Origin: Spodoptera frugiperda | Taxonomy: Eukaryota > Arthropoda > Insecta > Lepidoptera > Noctuidae | Length of the DNA: 64,000 bases | Assembly (NCBI RefSeq): GCF_023101765.2 | Contig: NC_064220.1 | Coordinates: 8,308,001 to 8,372,000 of the forward strand | Direction: 5' to 3' | In this document: one piece after another, positions 33,950 through 45,386 of the stretch | Layout: each line of letters begins with the position of its first letter | Position numbering within the stretch: position 1 is the first letter of the stretch | Translations under genes and position numbers: made by a program | Notes under the pieces: generated by a model | Databases searched by the model: none | What the model saw: the letters and a program-made list of their open reading frames with translations, nothing else | What the model was told of the DNA's origin: nothing

Positions 33950-34188
33950 AGAATTTCACATTTATTTTATTTTTATTTTTATTTATTTGCAATTATTTTA
34001 TTTTTATTTTATTACGAGGTATTTTATTTTATATTTTATTTTTATTTTATTTTTATTTTATTTTTATTTTATTTTTATTTTAATTTTATTTTTATTTTAT
34101 TTTTATTTTATTTTTATTTTATTTTTATTTTATTTTTATTTTAATTTTATTTTTATTTTATTTTATTTGTATTTTATTTTTATTTTTA

Positions 34189-34219
<31 letters not shown>

Positions 34220-34625
34220 TTATTTTATTTTTATTTTTATTTTTATTTTATTTTTAGTTTATACAATTTTATTTTCATTTCATTTTTATTTTGGGGGTAT
34301 TTTATTTTTATTTTATTTTTATTTTATTTTTATTTTATTTTATTTTTATTTTATTTTTAAATTTTATTTTTATTTTATTTTTAGTTTTATGTGCGTTATT
34401 ATTTTTATTTTATTTTTCAGTCATTTGATTTTATTTTTATTTATTTTTATTTTATTTTTATTTGATTTTTATTTTATTTTTATTTTATTTTTATTTTTAT
34501 TTTAATATTTTATTTTATTTTTATTTTATTTTTATTTTATTTTTATTTTATTTTTATTTTATTTTTATTTTATTTTCATTTTTATTTTATTTTTATTTTA
34601 TTTTATTTTTATTTTATTTTTTGAT
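33950..34625 (+). repeat. ~670-bp ATTTT/ATTTTT array
   Basis: Runs of 4 or 5 T separated by single A, with rare interruptions. The frames that cross it (Phe, Tyr, Ile, Leu only) are artefacts of the array. Confidence 0.95.
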
Positions 34626-34895
34626 TTTTGATATAAAAATATATCTATGTCCTTTCTAAGGTTCTAAACTATATCTGTACCAAATTTCAACCAAATCCGT
34701 CAAATAGTTGCGGAGATTATGGTATAAGCATAGAATGTTCGACGTGATTCTTTAATTTGACATAACTTTTTTATTTATGAACCGATTACATGAAACAAAC
34801 ACTAAATGTAAATTTAAGCATCCCACAATATATTACGTGAAAACCGCATCCAACTCGGATCAGCCGTTTCTGAAATTAGCGCGCACAGACGAACA

Positions 34896-34964
34896 GACAA
34901 ACAACAAACAGACAAACAGACAAACAGACAAACAGACAAACAGACAAACAGACAAACAGACAAA
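34896..34964 (-). repeat. (CAGACAAA)n microsatellite in Helitron
   Basis: Complement of the array at 13802-13862, in the matching position of the inverted Helitron copy. Confidence 0.9.
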
Positions 34965-35111
34965 AAAAAAGTTAATTACATTTTTGGGTTCGACATCGAC
35001 ATAACAATAACCCCTGCTATTTTTTTTATTTTTATTTTCAATGTACAGACAGCACTTTTCTACGATTTTATTATATGTATAGATTATAATCTTACTGACG
35101 GACAGATTACG

Positions 35112-35420
35112 AATTGCCTGGTTGGTCGAGTGGTCGCAAGTACGACTGCCGTACAAGGGGTCTCGGGTTCGATTCCCGGGTCGGGCAAAATATTACTGGG
35201 CTTTTTTCGGTTTTTCGAAAATGTCTCAGTAGTAGCACGGCGTCTGGAATTGTGTCCAGTATATGGCAGCAGTATATGGCAATAGGCTCACCCCTTATTA
35301 CATGGGACTTATGTCACAAATGGTGAAAAGTGGGTGTATATTGTATAGCGGTATTGATAACGTTTTAATGTGTCGTAATGTGCACCTCTGCCTAACCCTT
35401 CGGGGATGAAAGGCGTGAAG
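35112..35420 (+). repeat. S1 SINE, full length
   Basis: Complete plus-strand copy: head 'attgcctggttggtcgagtg' (box-A-like), box B 'gggttcgattcccggg' at about 35165-35180, a ~200-bp tRNA-unrelated body, tail 'gatgaaaggcgtgaagttgc'. It contains a small duplication 'ccagtatatggcag / cagtatatggca'. Confidence 0.85.
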
Positions 35421-36356
35421 TTGCTAGATAATTATGGTAAACAATAATTACCCATATACATCAAGAAGCATTGAAGAGTACAGGTTGAATAGAATCTCTA
35501 CACAAAGTTTCAGCTCAAAATACGCTTAAAAAGAAATTGGTAGGTACTAAATACTTGGTGTCGCATGGTTCTTGGTTTTAAATCATACAAATGTATCACA
35601 ACACTACAGGGGTCACTCGCTAATTACGAAACATTTCTTCTGTCAATCTGTTCGCCTAGTCTACCTGATTTTGATGTTCGGTTTCTGGAATTTTATCTAT
35701 TGGAAAAATTCATGACTTCGTTCTATGACAATTTAAAAAACCCTTCCCGTATCGTTTGTTATGTCTAGAAACCGTGCACTTGATATGTATACCCCCTTAT
35801 TGTTACCCAAATAACGATTTATTAAATCTCTTTCAAAGAATGATCTCAGCAGTGGTACTCGTGACAACTTGGCCCTTTGTTTATATTACATCAGCTTCAA
35901 ATTGAGGTGACAATAGGTTAACATTAAACAATAAATAAAACCCCGCCGTGTCCTTCCTTTGACTATCTCAAATTACCACGAATCAAGCCCATAACGTTCC
36001 TATACAATATCGTTTAATTTCCATAGGAATTGTTTTCTATTTAGTCACATCTTCTTTTATAGGTTACTGTATTTTGTTGTTATTTAATGCTTATTACATT
36101 GTGGATCTCTTGTTTAAGTGTATAGAAGTGCGCTCAGGGGGCCTACTCTAATTCAACGAACGAAAAAAATTCGCAGTTTGCATACTACAATTCTATTTAT
36201 TGCGAACTTTCGTGAACAAAAATGAACGAATGAAATGAAGATAAATAAATAGGTTTTGATATGAAATTAAAAATAAAACGTTATTTCAAGTAGTGTCGGT
36301 CAAAGGGTGTGTAATTAATATAATTTAAGTAGTAGACGTAGGTACTGATAAACACG
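35421..36356. other. Unassigned AT-rich DNA
   Basis: A 67-codon frame at 35565-35768 (plus) reads like ordinary protein but has no motif and no support from context. No repeats recognised. Confidence 0.3.
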
Positions 36357-36359
36357 TAC

Positions 36360-36593
36360 CGTCACGCCTTTTACTTAACCTCTGCCTAACCCTTCTATGA
36401 TGAAAAAGCGCGACGTTGGTAATAGGGGTGTGTCTTCCAAATACTTGGCACAACTTCGACTCCGTCTTACTATTGAGAAATTTTCGAAAGTCCAAAAAAT
36501 GCTCAGTAATTCTTTGTTCGACTCGGGAATCGAACCCGAGACCTCTTGCACAGCAGTCGCATTTGCAACCACTCGATCAACGAAACAGTTCTG
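36360..36593 (-). repeat. S1 SINE with inverted extra tail
   Basis: The minus-strand head and body are recognisable at 36418-36593. At the tail end, 36377-36417 is an S1 tail in the opposite orientation ('taacctctgcctaaccctt'), with a short minus-strand tail piece before it. Confidence 0.65.
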
Positions 36594-39001
36594 ATGAGCG
36601 TATTGATAAAATATGGTTAATATCAAGTTATTTCGTCGTGTGACTCCTTTTATAACACGCCAAATATTTTTATCTACCTAATGACCTATTTACTATAGGT
36701 TCAAGAAGTAGTAACCGTTTTGTTATATTTAGAAATTTGAACCTTAACACCTCATTCATTTTCCTTGTGGCTAATAAGACACTCAGAATAATATAATCAG
36801 ACGGCAATAAGTATGATAATAGCGTTCTTCAAAAACCCAAAAAAATCGTTTGAAATCCGTTTTACATTCTTAAAAACAAACTATTCTTAAAATAAGTTTC
36901 CATTTGTGTTCTCGTTTCAATACAATTACCATTTAAATTAAGTCAATTATTTGTTGAATACACACACACTTAAAATTATTCAAACTATTACCGGTTTTAT
37001 TCAGAAAACTTTTAGGTCGAAGCTAAGTTAAAGAGCAATGGATAGAACATCGATATTTTAAATAGATTCAAAGGTGTCTTAAAACGTTTTGATATGAATT
37101 AAGATAAAAGATATATTTAGATGGAATCTCTTTAGTAATTCTGATAAAAGATTAGATTTCATGGTAGCCCAGGTGTTGATGTAATAATGATTTTAATTCA
37201 CTATTTTACGATTTACGCATTGACTGTTTTACGTTTTACGCACTGACTGTTTTACGGGCGTAATTTTTTGAAGGAGTTTATGTTATCTTGCTGTTGTTCT
37301 TACTACAGAATTAAGGTCGTTACAGATCTTTGTACTGTAATTCGATATTTATTGCGTCTCTAACCGTTTCGAAGTGTTAACAAATTGAATTTAAAGTGTA
37401 GTTGTCCTGATTGGAATCAATTTTATTTTATTTTTCGGTGTAAAAAAGGAACTGTTTCGGTAAATGGTATTTTCCTTAAAAAGTAGGTCAGACAATGAAC
37501 GGTAGGTTCAATTTAAGGGTGTGACTTTGAGTCGTTGGTATGCAAAACTCTTTGATGAGGACTTTTTGTAATTGTCACCCAATCCGATCCGAAGTGGCGT
37601 GATGCATCGAATTGCTCTTCCATCCTTTTTTTATGTTAAATCGGCCGATTTTTGGCCGCTATCTCGGCTAATAGTAAGTGATAATGCGGCCTACGATGGA
37701 GCACGTCTGCCCATAAGCAACCTCAATAATGTACGTCAACGACAGAACGCTCGATCTAAAATTAACCTCATTAGACCATGAAACCGTGAGTCATCCATAA
37801 AACTCGATTCCCAGCTAGTTACAAGTATAATGATCCTTAAACATGCCTGTATTCATACTAAACCACAATAAATTCGCTTCAACGACAATCAATCGACGGC
37901 CTTACTACATAATGTACCAGGAAAACGCATCGCGATAACAATGGACATTTGCAATTATAATATAAATGTTATTGTACCACATAGAAGAAGTTGATGCACC
38001 GCATTATAGCCCATCTAACGGAGTCGCTTTGACATAGCGCTTTATGGAAACATCGCAATAAACTTAAAACAAACTTACACATGCACCCCATAAAACATCC
38101 GACGACCTTAAAACCCTAAGAATACGGTTCAATATCGATAAATGAAACAGAATGTCAACTGCAAAAGAAACTATGTCAGCAAAACCGAACAGTGCCACCC
38201 GTAGACACCCTTTGTCCATTCCTTGATTGAATATCGAATGCATAATCGTAAACTTGAATCGATTCTTACGAATACGAAGAATCGATATTGAAAATCGGCA
38301 AGCACTAAGGCTTTGTATGAATAAACGCACTTAGTGTATGGAATAGGAAATCATAAAGCATAGTGCTGTTCTACATACAATATTAAATCGAATTGAAGTT
38401 TATGTATCGATTATGGTTGTGTACTTCTTTTATTATTTTTCCTTTAAACATCCGAGGTTCTGTAATTAGATTTGTCTGTCCCATTGATACTTTGAGATGG
38501 TTCGTTGCCGACAGTATTTTTAAAGCGTAACGAGTCATAAACTATTCTTCACTGTACAATTTTTCTTATTGAATTCCTCATAATTTACTTCATTGCTACG
38601 TAAACAGTAATTGGTTATCTTTCATTTATTTATTGGAAGAAAGTGATAAACAGCTTCCATCACTTATCAACTTAGGAACTTGCAAAGTATTATTTTTATC
38701 GCAACAGGTTCACATAGAATGCTTGTCACATTTTGTAGATTACACCAACAAAACGAGTGAAAAAAATATTTACATTTCGCAGAATGTTAACCGTAACGCC
38801 ATCTGTAATCTTTGGCGAGAACTACAGAGTAACGACTGGAGGTGACAAGGGGTTGGGGTTTGACTTGCTACCCCTATTTTGAACGATACAATAATGTTTC
38901 GGGTTCTTCAACGTAAGTATTACAACTTTTAACTAGAAATATACCTATATTTATTAATTTACTAGTTAATTAAGGTAAGTTACTTTGACAAAAAAATTCA
39001 T
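36594..39001. other. Longest unassigned stretch (2.4 kb)
   Basis: No family member, no terminal-repeat element and no convincing coding region. Composition is slightly less AT-rich at 37570-38330. A single-copy intergenic or intronic segment is the simplest reading. Confidence 0.4.
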
Positions 39002-39151
39002 AGGCCGATTCCCCAATAACCTTTTAATTCCCAACCCCCAAAAGGCCGGCAATGCACTTGTAACGCCTCTGGTGTTTCAGGTGTCCATGGGCGGCAGCAA
39101 TTCCTTATCATCTGGTGATCCGTCTGCTCGGTTTACCGGTTAATACTATAA
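39002..39151 (+). repeat. F3 3' part, plus orientation
   Basis: Reads 'ccccaataaccttttaattc', 'gccggcaatgcacttgtaac', 'tggtgatccgtctgctcggt' and ends 'ttaccggttaatactataag'. 5'-truncated. Confidence 0.7.
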
Positions 39152-39718
39152 GAAAAGAAAATAAATAAAACGTACCAACCTAATTCAATATTGTAATTGA
39201 ATAATTCAAACAAACCTTTGTTTTTCATAAGGATCTAAATCGGTCGGGTTACCATATCACACGGTAAACATTTTCAAGGAATATTGGTACAAATTATGCG
39301 ACCGTGGATTCTTTCACTCGAGATAATGTATTCGATTCCGAACCGAGTCGATGGCATCGTTCACGCGAGCTTCGAATGTTAGGCGACGTATTATTCGATA
39401 CTACGAGAACTCGATTAAAAAGTCGACTTACAATCGATTTATTGGTCTCTCGTTTTTGTTTATTATTTTGGGTTTGGTTTGAAATTGGAATCGTAAATTA
39501 TAATAATAAGATGAGATCGTGAATTAGTTTAGACAAAAGTTCATAATGGAACAATTTTTTATGTTATGCAGTTAGTTTTGTCTAAATCCAAATAAATTGT
39601 GTGAAAGGTCAATGAATTAACTTTAAATCATTAAATGTATGATAAACAACTCAAACTTTAACTTCATCTTTGTTCATCAGTTTGTATGTTATTCCCATCA
39701 TAGTAAAATAACATGTCT

Positions 39719-39855
39719 TTTTTTTTAAATATTAGAACAAAAAAATGTAACACTGGACTAAATAACTTCTCCCACTCTAGGCGAGGTGAGAGGAAACGTC
39801 ACACTCTTACTGATTAAAAACTACCCCTTCCTACTCCTGTTTTTGAGCCCCTCAA
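39719..39855 (-). repeat. Degenerate F2 abutting F3
   Basis: T-run, then 'ataacttctcccactctagg' and 'ccccttcctactcctg'. Its sense 5' end is cut where an F3 piece begins at 39856. Confidence 0.6.
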
Positions 39856-40070
39856 CTGGCTAGGAGTAGAAATTTAAGGGTTGTTGTTCGGGAATCGGGG
39901 ATTAGGACGATTGGGAAGAGGGGTAATTGGCTCTCCTCTCTCTCCGGTAACCTCACTCACACAACGAAACACAACTCAAGCGTAGTTTCACGTCGGTTTT
40001 CTCTGAGGCCGTGGTATCACTCCGGTCGAGCCGGCCCATTCGTGCCGAAGCATGGCTCTCCCACACTTAA
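39856..40070 (-). repeat. F3 5' part
   Basis: Sense minus. Runs from 'ggaatttaagg'-type sequence to 'ccgaagcatggctctccc'. Its 3' tail is missing at the join with F2. Confidence 0.7.
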
Positions 40071-40386
40071 AGTTGTTTCATATTTATGCAATCGAGAACA
40101 AATAGTACAGTCTAGAGATGTAAGCTCGATATTCGGTGCACTTGCCCGATGATATCGATACACGACGGCGAATATTTTGCGGTTTGAACGAAGACTGTCA
40201 GTTGCCGGCTACGATTCGATAAAATGCTTGATTTTTGTTCCGAAACACGAGTATTTTGTATTTACTGATAAATTAATAATTGCAAATTTTTGGTGTTGAT
40301 ATATGACTTTTTAGTATTGATTTTTGTGTTCAAATCAGTGATATACAGCATTCATTGGTTAAGAAATTAATCAATACGTCTTTCCT

Positions 40387-40643
40387 AAAGGGGAAATCAT
40401 CCAATGACTTCTGCCGCCTTGGGCAGAGAGGGTCTAAACGTCGTACTCAGAGTGATTTAATGGTTACTTAACCCAGTCCTTAGCAATTGTTTTCCATACA
40501 AAATCGTTGCTAAGGAATAGTTTAAGTAATCATTAAATCACTCTTAGTGTGGCAGTAAGAGTCTTACTGACTAAAAACCACCCCGTTCCTACTCCTGCTT
40601 TTCTAGCCGGAGCCCCGGCAAACTCGCTAAGCAGTCCGCAATG
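40387..40643 (-). mobile_element. F2 element interrupted by a hairpin MITE
   Basis: F2 3' part at 40387-40440 and 5' part from 40552, with a foreign 109-bp hairpin (40443-40551) between them. F2 consensus runs 'gagggagtgtcagactctta' where the insert now sits. Confidence 0.75.
40443..40551. mobile_element. Hairpin MITE, copy 2
   Basis: Arms of about 45 bp (GTACTCAGAGTGATTTAATG to CATTAAATCACTCTTAGTG) with the same loop sequence 'ttccatacaaaatcg' as 3183-3297. Inserted inside F2, so it moved after that F2 copy. Confidence 0.75.
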
Positions 40644-40697
40644 CCTGCTTCCTTATTCCATTAAATGTTTCTTTTTATTTTACGAATTGAAAGCCGC

Positions 40698-40856
40698 TTT
40701 GCCTACACGATTGCGAGTAGCGGGTTCGATTTCCGCACGAACCAACTCTTTTTGTGATCTAGAAATTCTTGTTTCGGATCTGGGTGTCATGTGTATTTGA
40801 AGTGTTTGAAAACGCACCCACGACACAGGGACAAATCATAGTGGGGGGCAACGCTA
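40698..40856 (+). repeat. S2 SINE
   Basis: Box B 'gggttcgatttccgcacg' at about 40723, body to 'acgacacaggga', tail 'ggggggcaacg'. Head partly diverged. Confidence 0.7.
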
Positions 40857-41312
40857 TACTTTAAAAAAAAGAAACTTTAGAAAAAGCAAAAAAACGTTGA
40901 ACTTTTAAAAAAATTGTGAAGACAAATACAAAAATATTGATAAATTCTAAAACTATCTATGACCCCTGAGTTTGTTTCGGCATTTCTTCTCAGAATATTC
41001 CGATAGGAAATGGCCTCATCTACTTATTCTTATATTCTTATTCAGTCACACAATTGTCACCCAAAATTCATTTATTTCTGCCACAATTGCACCTAAATAA
41101 CAAAGCAAGTAAAACCACCTGGGTTTGTATGGAACGTGGGTGAAATTAGAACAATTAACCTGCCTGTACCCTCGGCCACTAATAGTCCCGGTGATAGCAG
41201 CTAATGACTTGTTAGTACTGCCGCCAAATACACACACGCGATTTGTAGTGATGTGACTGTGATATCGATAGGTCGTTGACTTTTTTTGCCATACATACAT
41301 ACAAATATCGTC

Positions 41313-41347
41313 ACGCCTTTAACCCACGGAGGGGTAGGCAGAGGTGC
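41313..41347 (-). repeat. S1 SINE tail fragment
   Basis: 'cgtcacgcctttaaccc' and 'ggaggggtaggcagaggtgc' only. Confidence 0.65.
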
Positions 41348-41439
41348 AATATATTTAATCATATTTTACAGTATAGTTTGAACAATGCAATGATATTATA
41401 TTTGTGCTACTATCTTCATCACAACATCCACTTTAATGA

Positions 41440-41640
41440 CAGATATAAAATACTACTATTAGAACTTGAAACGGGATATTTTCCATGTCTTTCTATTTCT
41501 ATGAGTTTCCGATATTTTGGCACTGTTACAAGCGCCATGATCACGGATGAACTGAATATCGCCGATAGTGCCAAAATATATGAAACTCATCCCATTAGTG
41601 ACCATGTCAGTTTAAAAAGATATAAAATACAAATACCGAT
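41440..41640. mobile_element. Palindromic repeat with 24-bp arms
   Basis: Arms at 41501-41524 (ATGAGTTTCCGATATTTTGG...) and 41567-41590 pair with 2 mismatches. Outer parts match 21885-21970. The 130-codon frame at 41276-41668 simply crosses this repeat. Confidence 0.6.
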
Positions 41641-41937
41641 AAAACTAACAATAAAATCGCAACACTAATAACTGAACGACCGTCCGCGGTCACCACACCA
41701 CAGCCATCTATAATTGGTTTGCTCCACAGTCGATTTTTATCTCCAATTATTGAGTTTTCACGCCAATTAAATATTATCTAGCTTCCGGTGGAAGCCGCAA
41801 TGTCGATATAATCATACCGTCTCTTGAAATGGTACAAGTATAACCAGGGGCGGACTGTGTATTTGTAGGGTCCCTAGGCTAACAAGGTACTTTTAATATT
41901 ACCTCTAATTAATTGGAAAAGGATTCATTATGCAAAT

Positions 41938-42229
41938 ACTGACTGCCTCGTTGGTCGAGTGGTCCAAGCAAGGGCGACTGCCGAACAAGGGGTCTCGGGT
42001 TCGATTCCCGGGTCAGGCGAAGTATTACTGGGCTTTTTTCGGTTTTTCGAAAATTTCCCAATAGTGGCATGGAGTCTAGAATTGTGGCCAGTATATGGCA
42101 ATAGGCTCACCCCTATTACATGAGACTTATAACACAAATAGTGAAAAGTGGGTGTACATTGTATAGCGGCATTACGTGCCGTAATATGCACCTCTGCCTA
42201 CCCCTTCAGGGATAAAAGACGTGACGTTA
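41938..42229 (+). repeat. S1 SINE, full length
   Basis: Complete copy: 'gactgcctcgttggtcgagt', box B at about 41998-42013, body, and tail 'gggataaaagacgtgacgtt'. One of the best references for the family in this window. Confidence 0.85.
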
Positions 42230-42881
42230 TTTATTTTATTTTTATTTAGTCATGTTCTTAATTAGGCAAAGGGCCCTTTACAGACTACAACCGTTTACTT
42301 GACTTTTTGGGGCCCAATAAGTTCCTGGCTCCGGCTCTGCACACAACCCTTAATGGAAAATACGTTTGTTGAATAAATGATTTAATTACTTCACTCTATT
42401 GGTATTTTCGCGTAGATTATGATTGTAATACCAGTTCGTTTCCGTTCTAATATTACTATAGTGGACCTTAATGACGTTATTGAAAGCAGCTAGTTGTCTA
42501 TTAATGGGTAGATAGATATTTATTGGCAGTAAATATTACTAATACACTCACTCCTTCGTTTATTAATAAGAATATTCTTAGTACATCGTTATTTTTACGT
42601 AAGTAAGTTGTTAAGTCTCCATTAACACTGATTACCGGTGACCACCGGTGACCTACGCGGCAATTGTCATGCTAAATATTGTGGTGGTTCATACCATATT
42701 TTCAAAGCATTTTGACATTATAGGAAAAACTTTTCGGTAAAAAGAAACTCTATTTGTTCCTGAAAATTCAATTTATTGACAAACCCTGTCTTCTATCAGT
42801 AAAAAAACCGAAAATCCATTTGAACTGAACCTAATTCTTAAACAAAAAACCTCACACTCTACAAGAATATAACATAATTAA

Positions 42882-43011
42882 CCAAAAATCACGGTTTACT
42901 CATGTAACTTGATTGAGAAAAGCTTAGCTGACGCGGCGACGTTGCAGTCACAGACTCGAAACTACTAGAGGGTTTCTCCATTAATTTTTCGTGAGTAAAC
43001 CGTGACTTTTG
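42882..43011. mobile_element. MITE with TTAA duplication
   Basis: Ends CCAAAAATCACGGTTTACTC and, reversed, CAAAAGTCACGGTTTACTC, about 20-bp terminal inverted repeats. TTAA at 42878-42881 and at 43012-43015 flanks it. TTAA duplication is the rule for piggyBac-type transposition, so a piggyBac link is possible but the ends alone do not prove it. Related ends: 45361, 47937, 52282, 53055. Confidence 0.65.
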
Positions 43012-43089
43012 TTAATTAAGTACTAAATAGTACTAATACATTCTGTATTTAAAGAGATTGCACGTAAGCTATTCGATTCTACACTTGAC

Positions 43090-43235
43090 TTCAGGGGCCT
43101 TAGTCTGCTATTACAATTGTGTCAGAATGGTCGATCATTGAGCAGTGCGAGAGGGACGGAGCTATACAACCTACATAGCTCCGATACCTCCTACATATTC
43201 TGACACAATTGTAATAGCAGACTAAGGCCCCTGAA
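43090..43235. mobile_element. MITE with perfect 39-bp inverted repeats
   Basis: 43090-43128 and 43197-43235 are exact reverse complements (start TTCAGGGGCCTTAGTCTGCT). The centre is 68 bp. Perfect arms imply recent insertion or gene conversion. It directly precedes a LINE ORF 3' end, so it probably inserted into that LINE copy. Confidence 0.85.
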
Positions 43236-43425
43236 GGCTGGCTATTTCTTCGGTCAGAAGATAAGCATTGCCATTCAACGTGGCAATGCGGCCAGTCTTC
43301 TGGGAACGTTCCCCAGTGACAGCGATGCGGACGAGTACTTCGACGCCTAACGAGATTTTTTTTCTTTATTTTAGTTTTAAGTTAGTTTTTATTCCTTTTT
43401 AGGTAGTAAATAAAGTGTAATTAAG
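43236..43425 (+). pseudogene. Non-LTR retrotransposon ORF C-terminus and 3' UTR
   Basis: A frame ending at the TAA 43348-43350 encodes about 37 residues including ISIAIQRGNAASLLGTF and ending DADEYFDA, followed by 'tagttttaagttagttttta' in the 3' UTR. The same DADEY-stop and UTR recur reversed at 55862-55975 and 56440-56560, so this is the conserved 3' end of one LINE family. Assignment to a reverse-transcriptase ORF comes from memory of such C-termini; no RT motif remains. The MITE at 43090-43235 cuts it on the 5' side. Confidence 0.55.
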
Positions 43426-43800
43426 TACGTCACACGATTACTAGTTATTACAAAAAAAAAATACATAAGAAAAAACCTAAAAACTAAACAACAACATAAC
43501 AACGACTATTTAACAGAAAAACAAGCAGGAGACCATTTATCTAAGTTACAATTTACATTCTACTACACCCATCCGGAGCGAACACAACTAACTACTTAAA
43601 AGGTCAACTTTCTCGCTATTAACTTGTTTAGACCTTAAGGTCTATTTATTAATCGGTGCTAAGGGCCTCTTGGGATTAGTTGTTCATGTACACGTGTGTT
43701 CTAGCCTTGAAACCTGGGTCAGAGAGAGTATTGTTGAACATGGACATTGTTCAAGATTGCAGGGACATCGGTGAAAAAGTGTTTACATTGTCGATAACAT

Positions 43801-44021
43801 ATCGTCACGCCTTTAATCCCCGAAGGTGGGCAGAGGTGCACATTATGGCACGTAATAGAACTGCACAATGTACACACACTTTTCACAATTTATGTTGTAA
43901 GCTGTAATAGCTAGTGAGCTTCTGAAAAAAGTTCAGTACTTCGCCCGACCCGGGACCCGGGAATCGAACCCGAGACCCCTTACCCGGTAGGCGCACTTGC
44001 AACCACTCGGCCAACGAGGCA
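43801..44021 (-). repeat. S1 SINE with internal deletion
   Basis: Tail and part of the body at 43801-43905, head at 43940-44021 (contains 'cccgacccgggacccgggaa', a small duplication at box B). The middle of the body is gone. Confidence 0.75.
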
Positions 44022-44090
44022 GTTAAATATTGTCAATAACATCGAAAGCTACATCTTCATAAATGGATGAACTTTGTTCCACTGTAAATA

Positions 44091-44468
44091 TCTATATATT
44101 AATACGTGATGCAAAAACTTTGGACCGCTTTTTACGAAAATTGCGCGGACGTAGGAGCATAAAATTTGGTACACTTATAGTTTATGTGTAGGAGAAGTGC
44201 AGAACGCTAATATTTTTCAAAAATAATGCTTATAAAGTACATTAAATCAATAAATAAAACATTACACACACATGCATAGTATCTGATCGTATTTGACAAA
44301 ACGTCAAAATCGATAGACATTGCGATGATATTGACGTCTCACATGAATAGTTTTATAAAAGAGTTTGTTTGAGTTTGAGTTAAATAAAAATTATCCTTGA
44401 ACGTATGTTAAGTGGTATTGTAAATTAAATCGTATATGGTTGAATTTCAACCACTAGGCGACCACTAG
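44091..44468 (+). mobile_element. Helitron, 378 bp, intact ends
   Basis: A at 44090, then TCTATATATTAATACGTGAT; ends ...CTAG (44465-44468) followed by T. A perfect palindrome TGGTTGAATTTCAACCA (44437-44453) lies 11 bases before the terminal CTAG, as expected for the Helitron 3' hairpin. Non-autonomous. A second CTAG at 44454-44457 is less likely to be the end because the next base is G. Confidence 0.8.
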
Positions 44469-44676
44469 TTTACCTAATCCTTTGTCGCCTTTTCTTTGAA
44501 CAAATAACTTGTCCTATTTAAATTAGTTAGTTTACAGTAAAATGATGCACTTCCAAAAAAAAGACAAATTCCACAAAACAAAGTATTTTTTCCTTCTCTT
44601 CATAATAACTGAAAATGTGTATTCTGTTTAAACATAACGTTACATGAAATAAAACTTCATAGCAGTAATTTTTTTA

Positions 44677-44932
44677 AGTTATAAACCTGTAAACGAGCAG
44701 ACGGATCACCTGATGGTAAGCAATCGCCGCCGCCGCTTGTGATCATTCGAAACACCAGAGACATTAAAAGTTGCTGGTGTTTTGAAAGTTGTTTGGTAAT
44801 CGGGGATTGGGACGAAGGTAACCTTACACACCGAATCACAACGCAAGCGTTGTTTCATGTCGGTTTTCTGTGAGTCCGTAGTATCACGAGCCGGCCCATT
44901 TGTGCCGAAGCATGGCTCCCCTACACTTAAAC
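44677..44932 (-). repeat. F3 element
   Basis: T-run then 'taaacgagcagacggatcac', 'cacaacgcaagcgttgtttc', 'ccgaagcatggctcccctac'. Internal deletion in the 'ggaatttaagg' part. Confidence 0.7.
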
Positions 44933-45360
44933 TAACGTATTTTTTTTAAAGAAGACCAATAACATATTTAGTTTGCATCAGTAGTGATGTTATTTGACCA
45001 AACAAGAAGAGGCAAATGACGTAATACAGTAGAAATAAAATGAAAGTGTGCAAAATTTCATATTATGATGACTTGTGTATAAGTGTACGATTGTACCGGC
45101 GTAGCCACTCATCAGAACACTGTCCATGGGTGTACATTGTACAACATGACGCGTCCGAAGCATTGTTCTTACTTGTTCGTTATAAATAAAGCATTATCTG
45201 CAATAATAACTTGCTCGATTGAACTGAACAATACGCTTGGCGGACGTGTGGGCGGCGGGGACTATCGTGTTATTCATCGGAATTATGTTGGGTTGATCGT
45301 ACAGGTATATTTTTTTCTGTATATTTTTATAACAACTATCGTGAGACATATTAAATTAAC

Positions 45361-45386
45361 TAAAAATCACGGTTTACTCACGTAGG
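45361..45386 (+). repeat. TTAA-MITE left end fragment
   Basis: TTAAC then TAAAAATCACGGTTTACTCA, the end of the 42882-43011 family, next to TTAA at 45356-45359. The rest of the element is replaced by a LINE ORF fragment. Confidence 0.6.

Larger units (their letters stand above)
32811..35083 (-). mobile_element. Expanded, inverted copy of the 13.7-kb Helitron
   Basis: On the minus strand it begins TCTATACATATAAT at 35083 after an A (complement of 35084) and ends at CTAG (32814-32811) followed by T. It aligns along its length with 13682-15017 but is 2.27 kb instead of 1.34 kb. The growth comes from a ~670-bp ATTTT-type array (33950-34625), an internal ~150-bp duplication (33553-33675 versus 33715-33815) and a small GAT repeat insertion (32901-32922). 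Confidence 0.85.

Noticed and set aside
33918..34659. Long frames made of Phe, Tyr, Ile and Leu
   Set aside because: They only read through the ATTTT array inside the inverted Helitron.
35112..35190. tRNA gene
   Set aside because: Box A and B are present but there is no proper cloverleaf, and the sequence continues into a SINE body shared by many copies.
41276..41668. 130-codon plus-strand frame
   Set aside because: It starts in an S1 tail and crosses a palindromic repeat.
45083..45385. 100-codon plus-strand frame
   Set aside because: It runs into a MITE end and has no domain.
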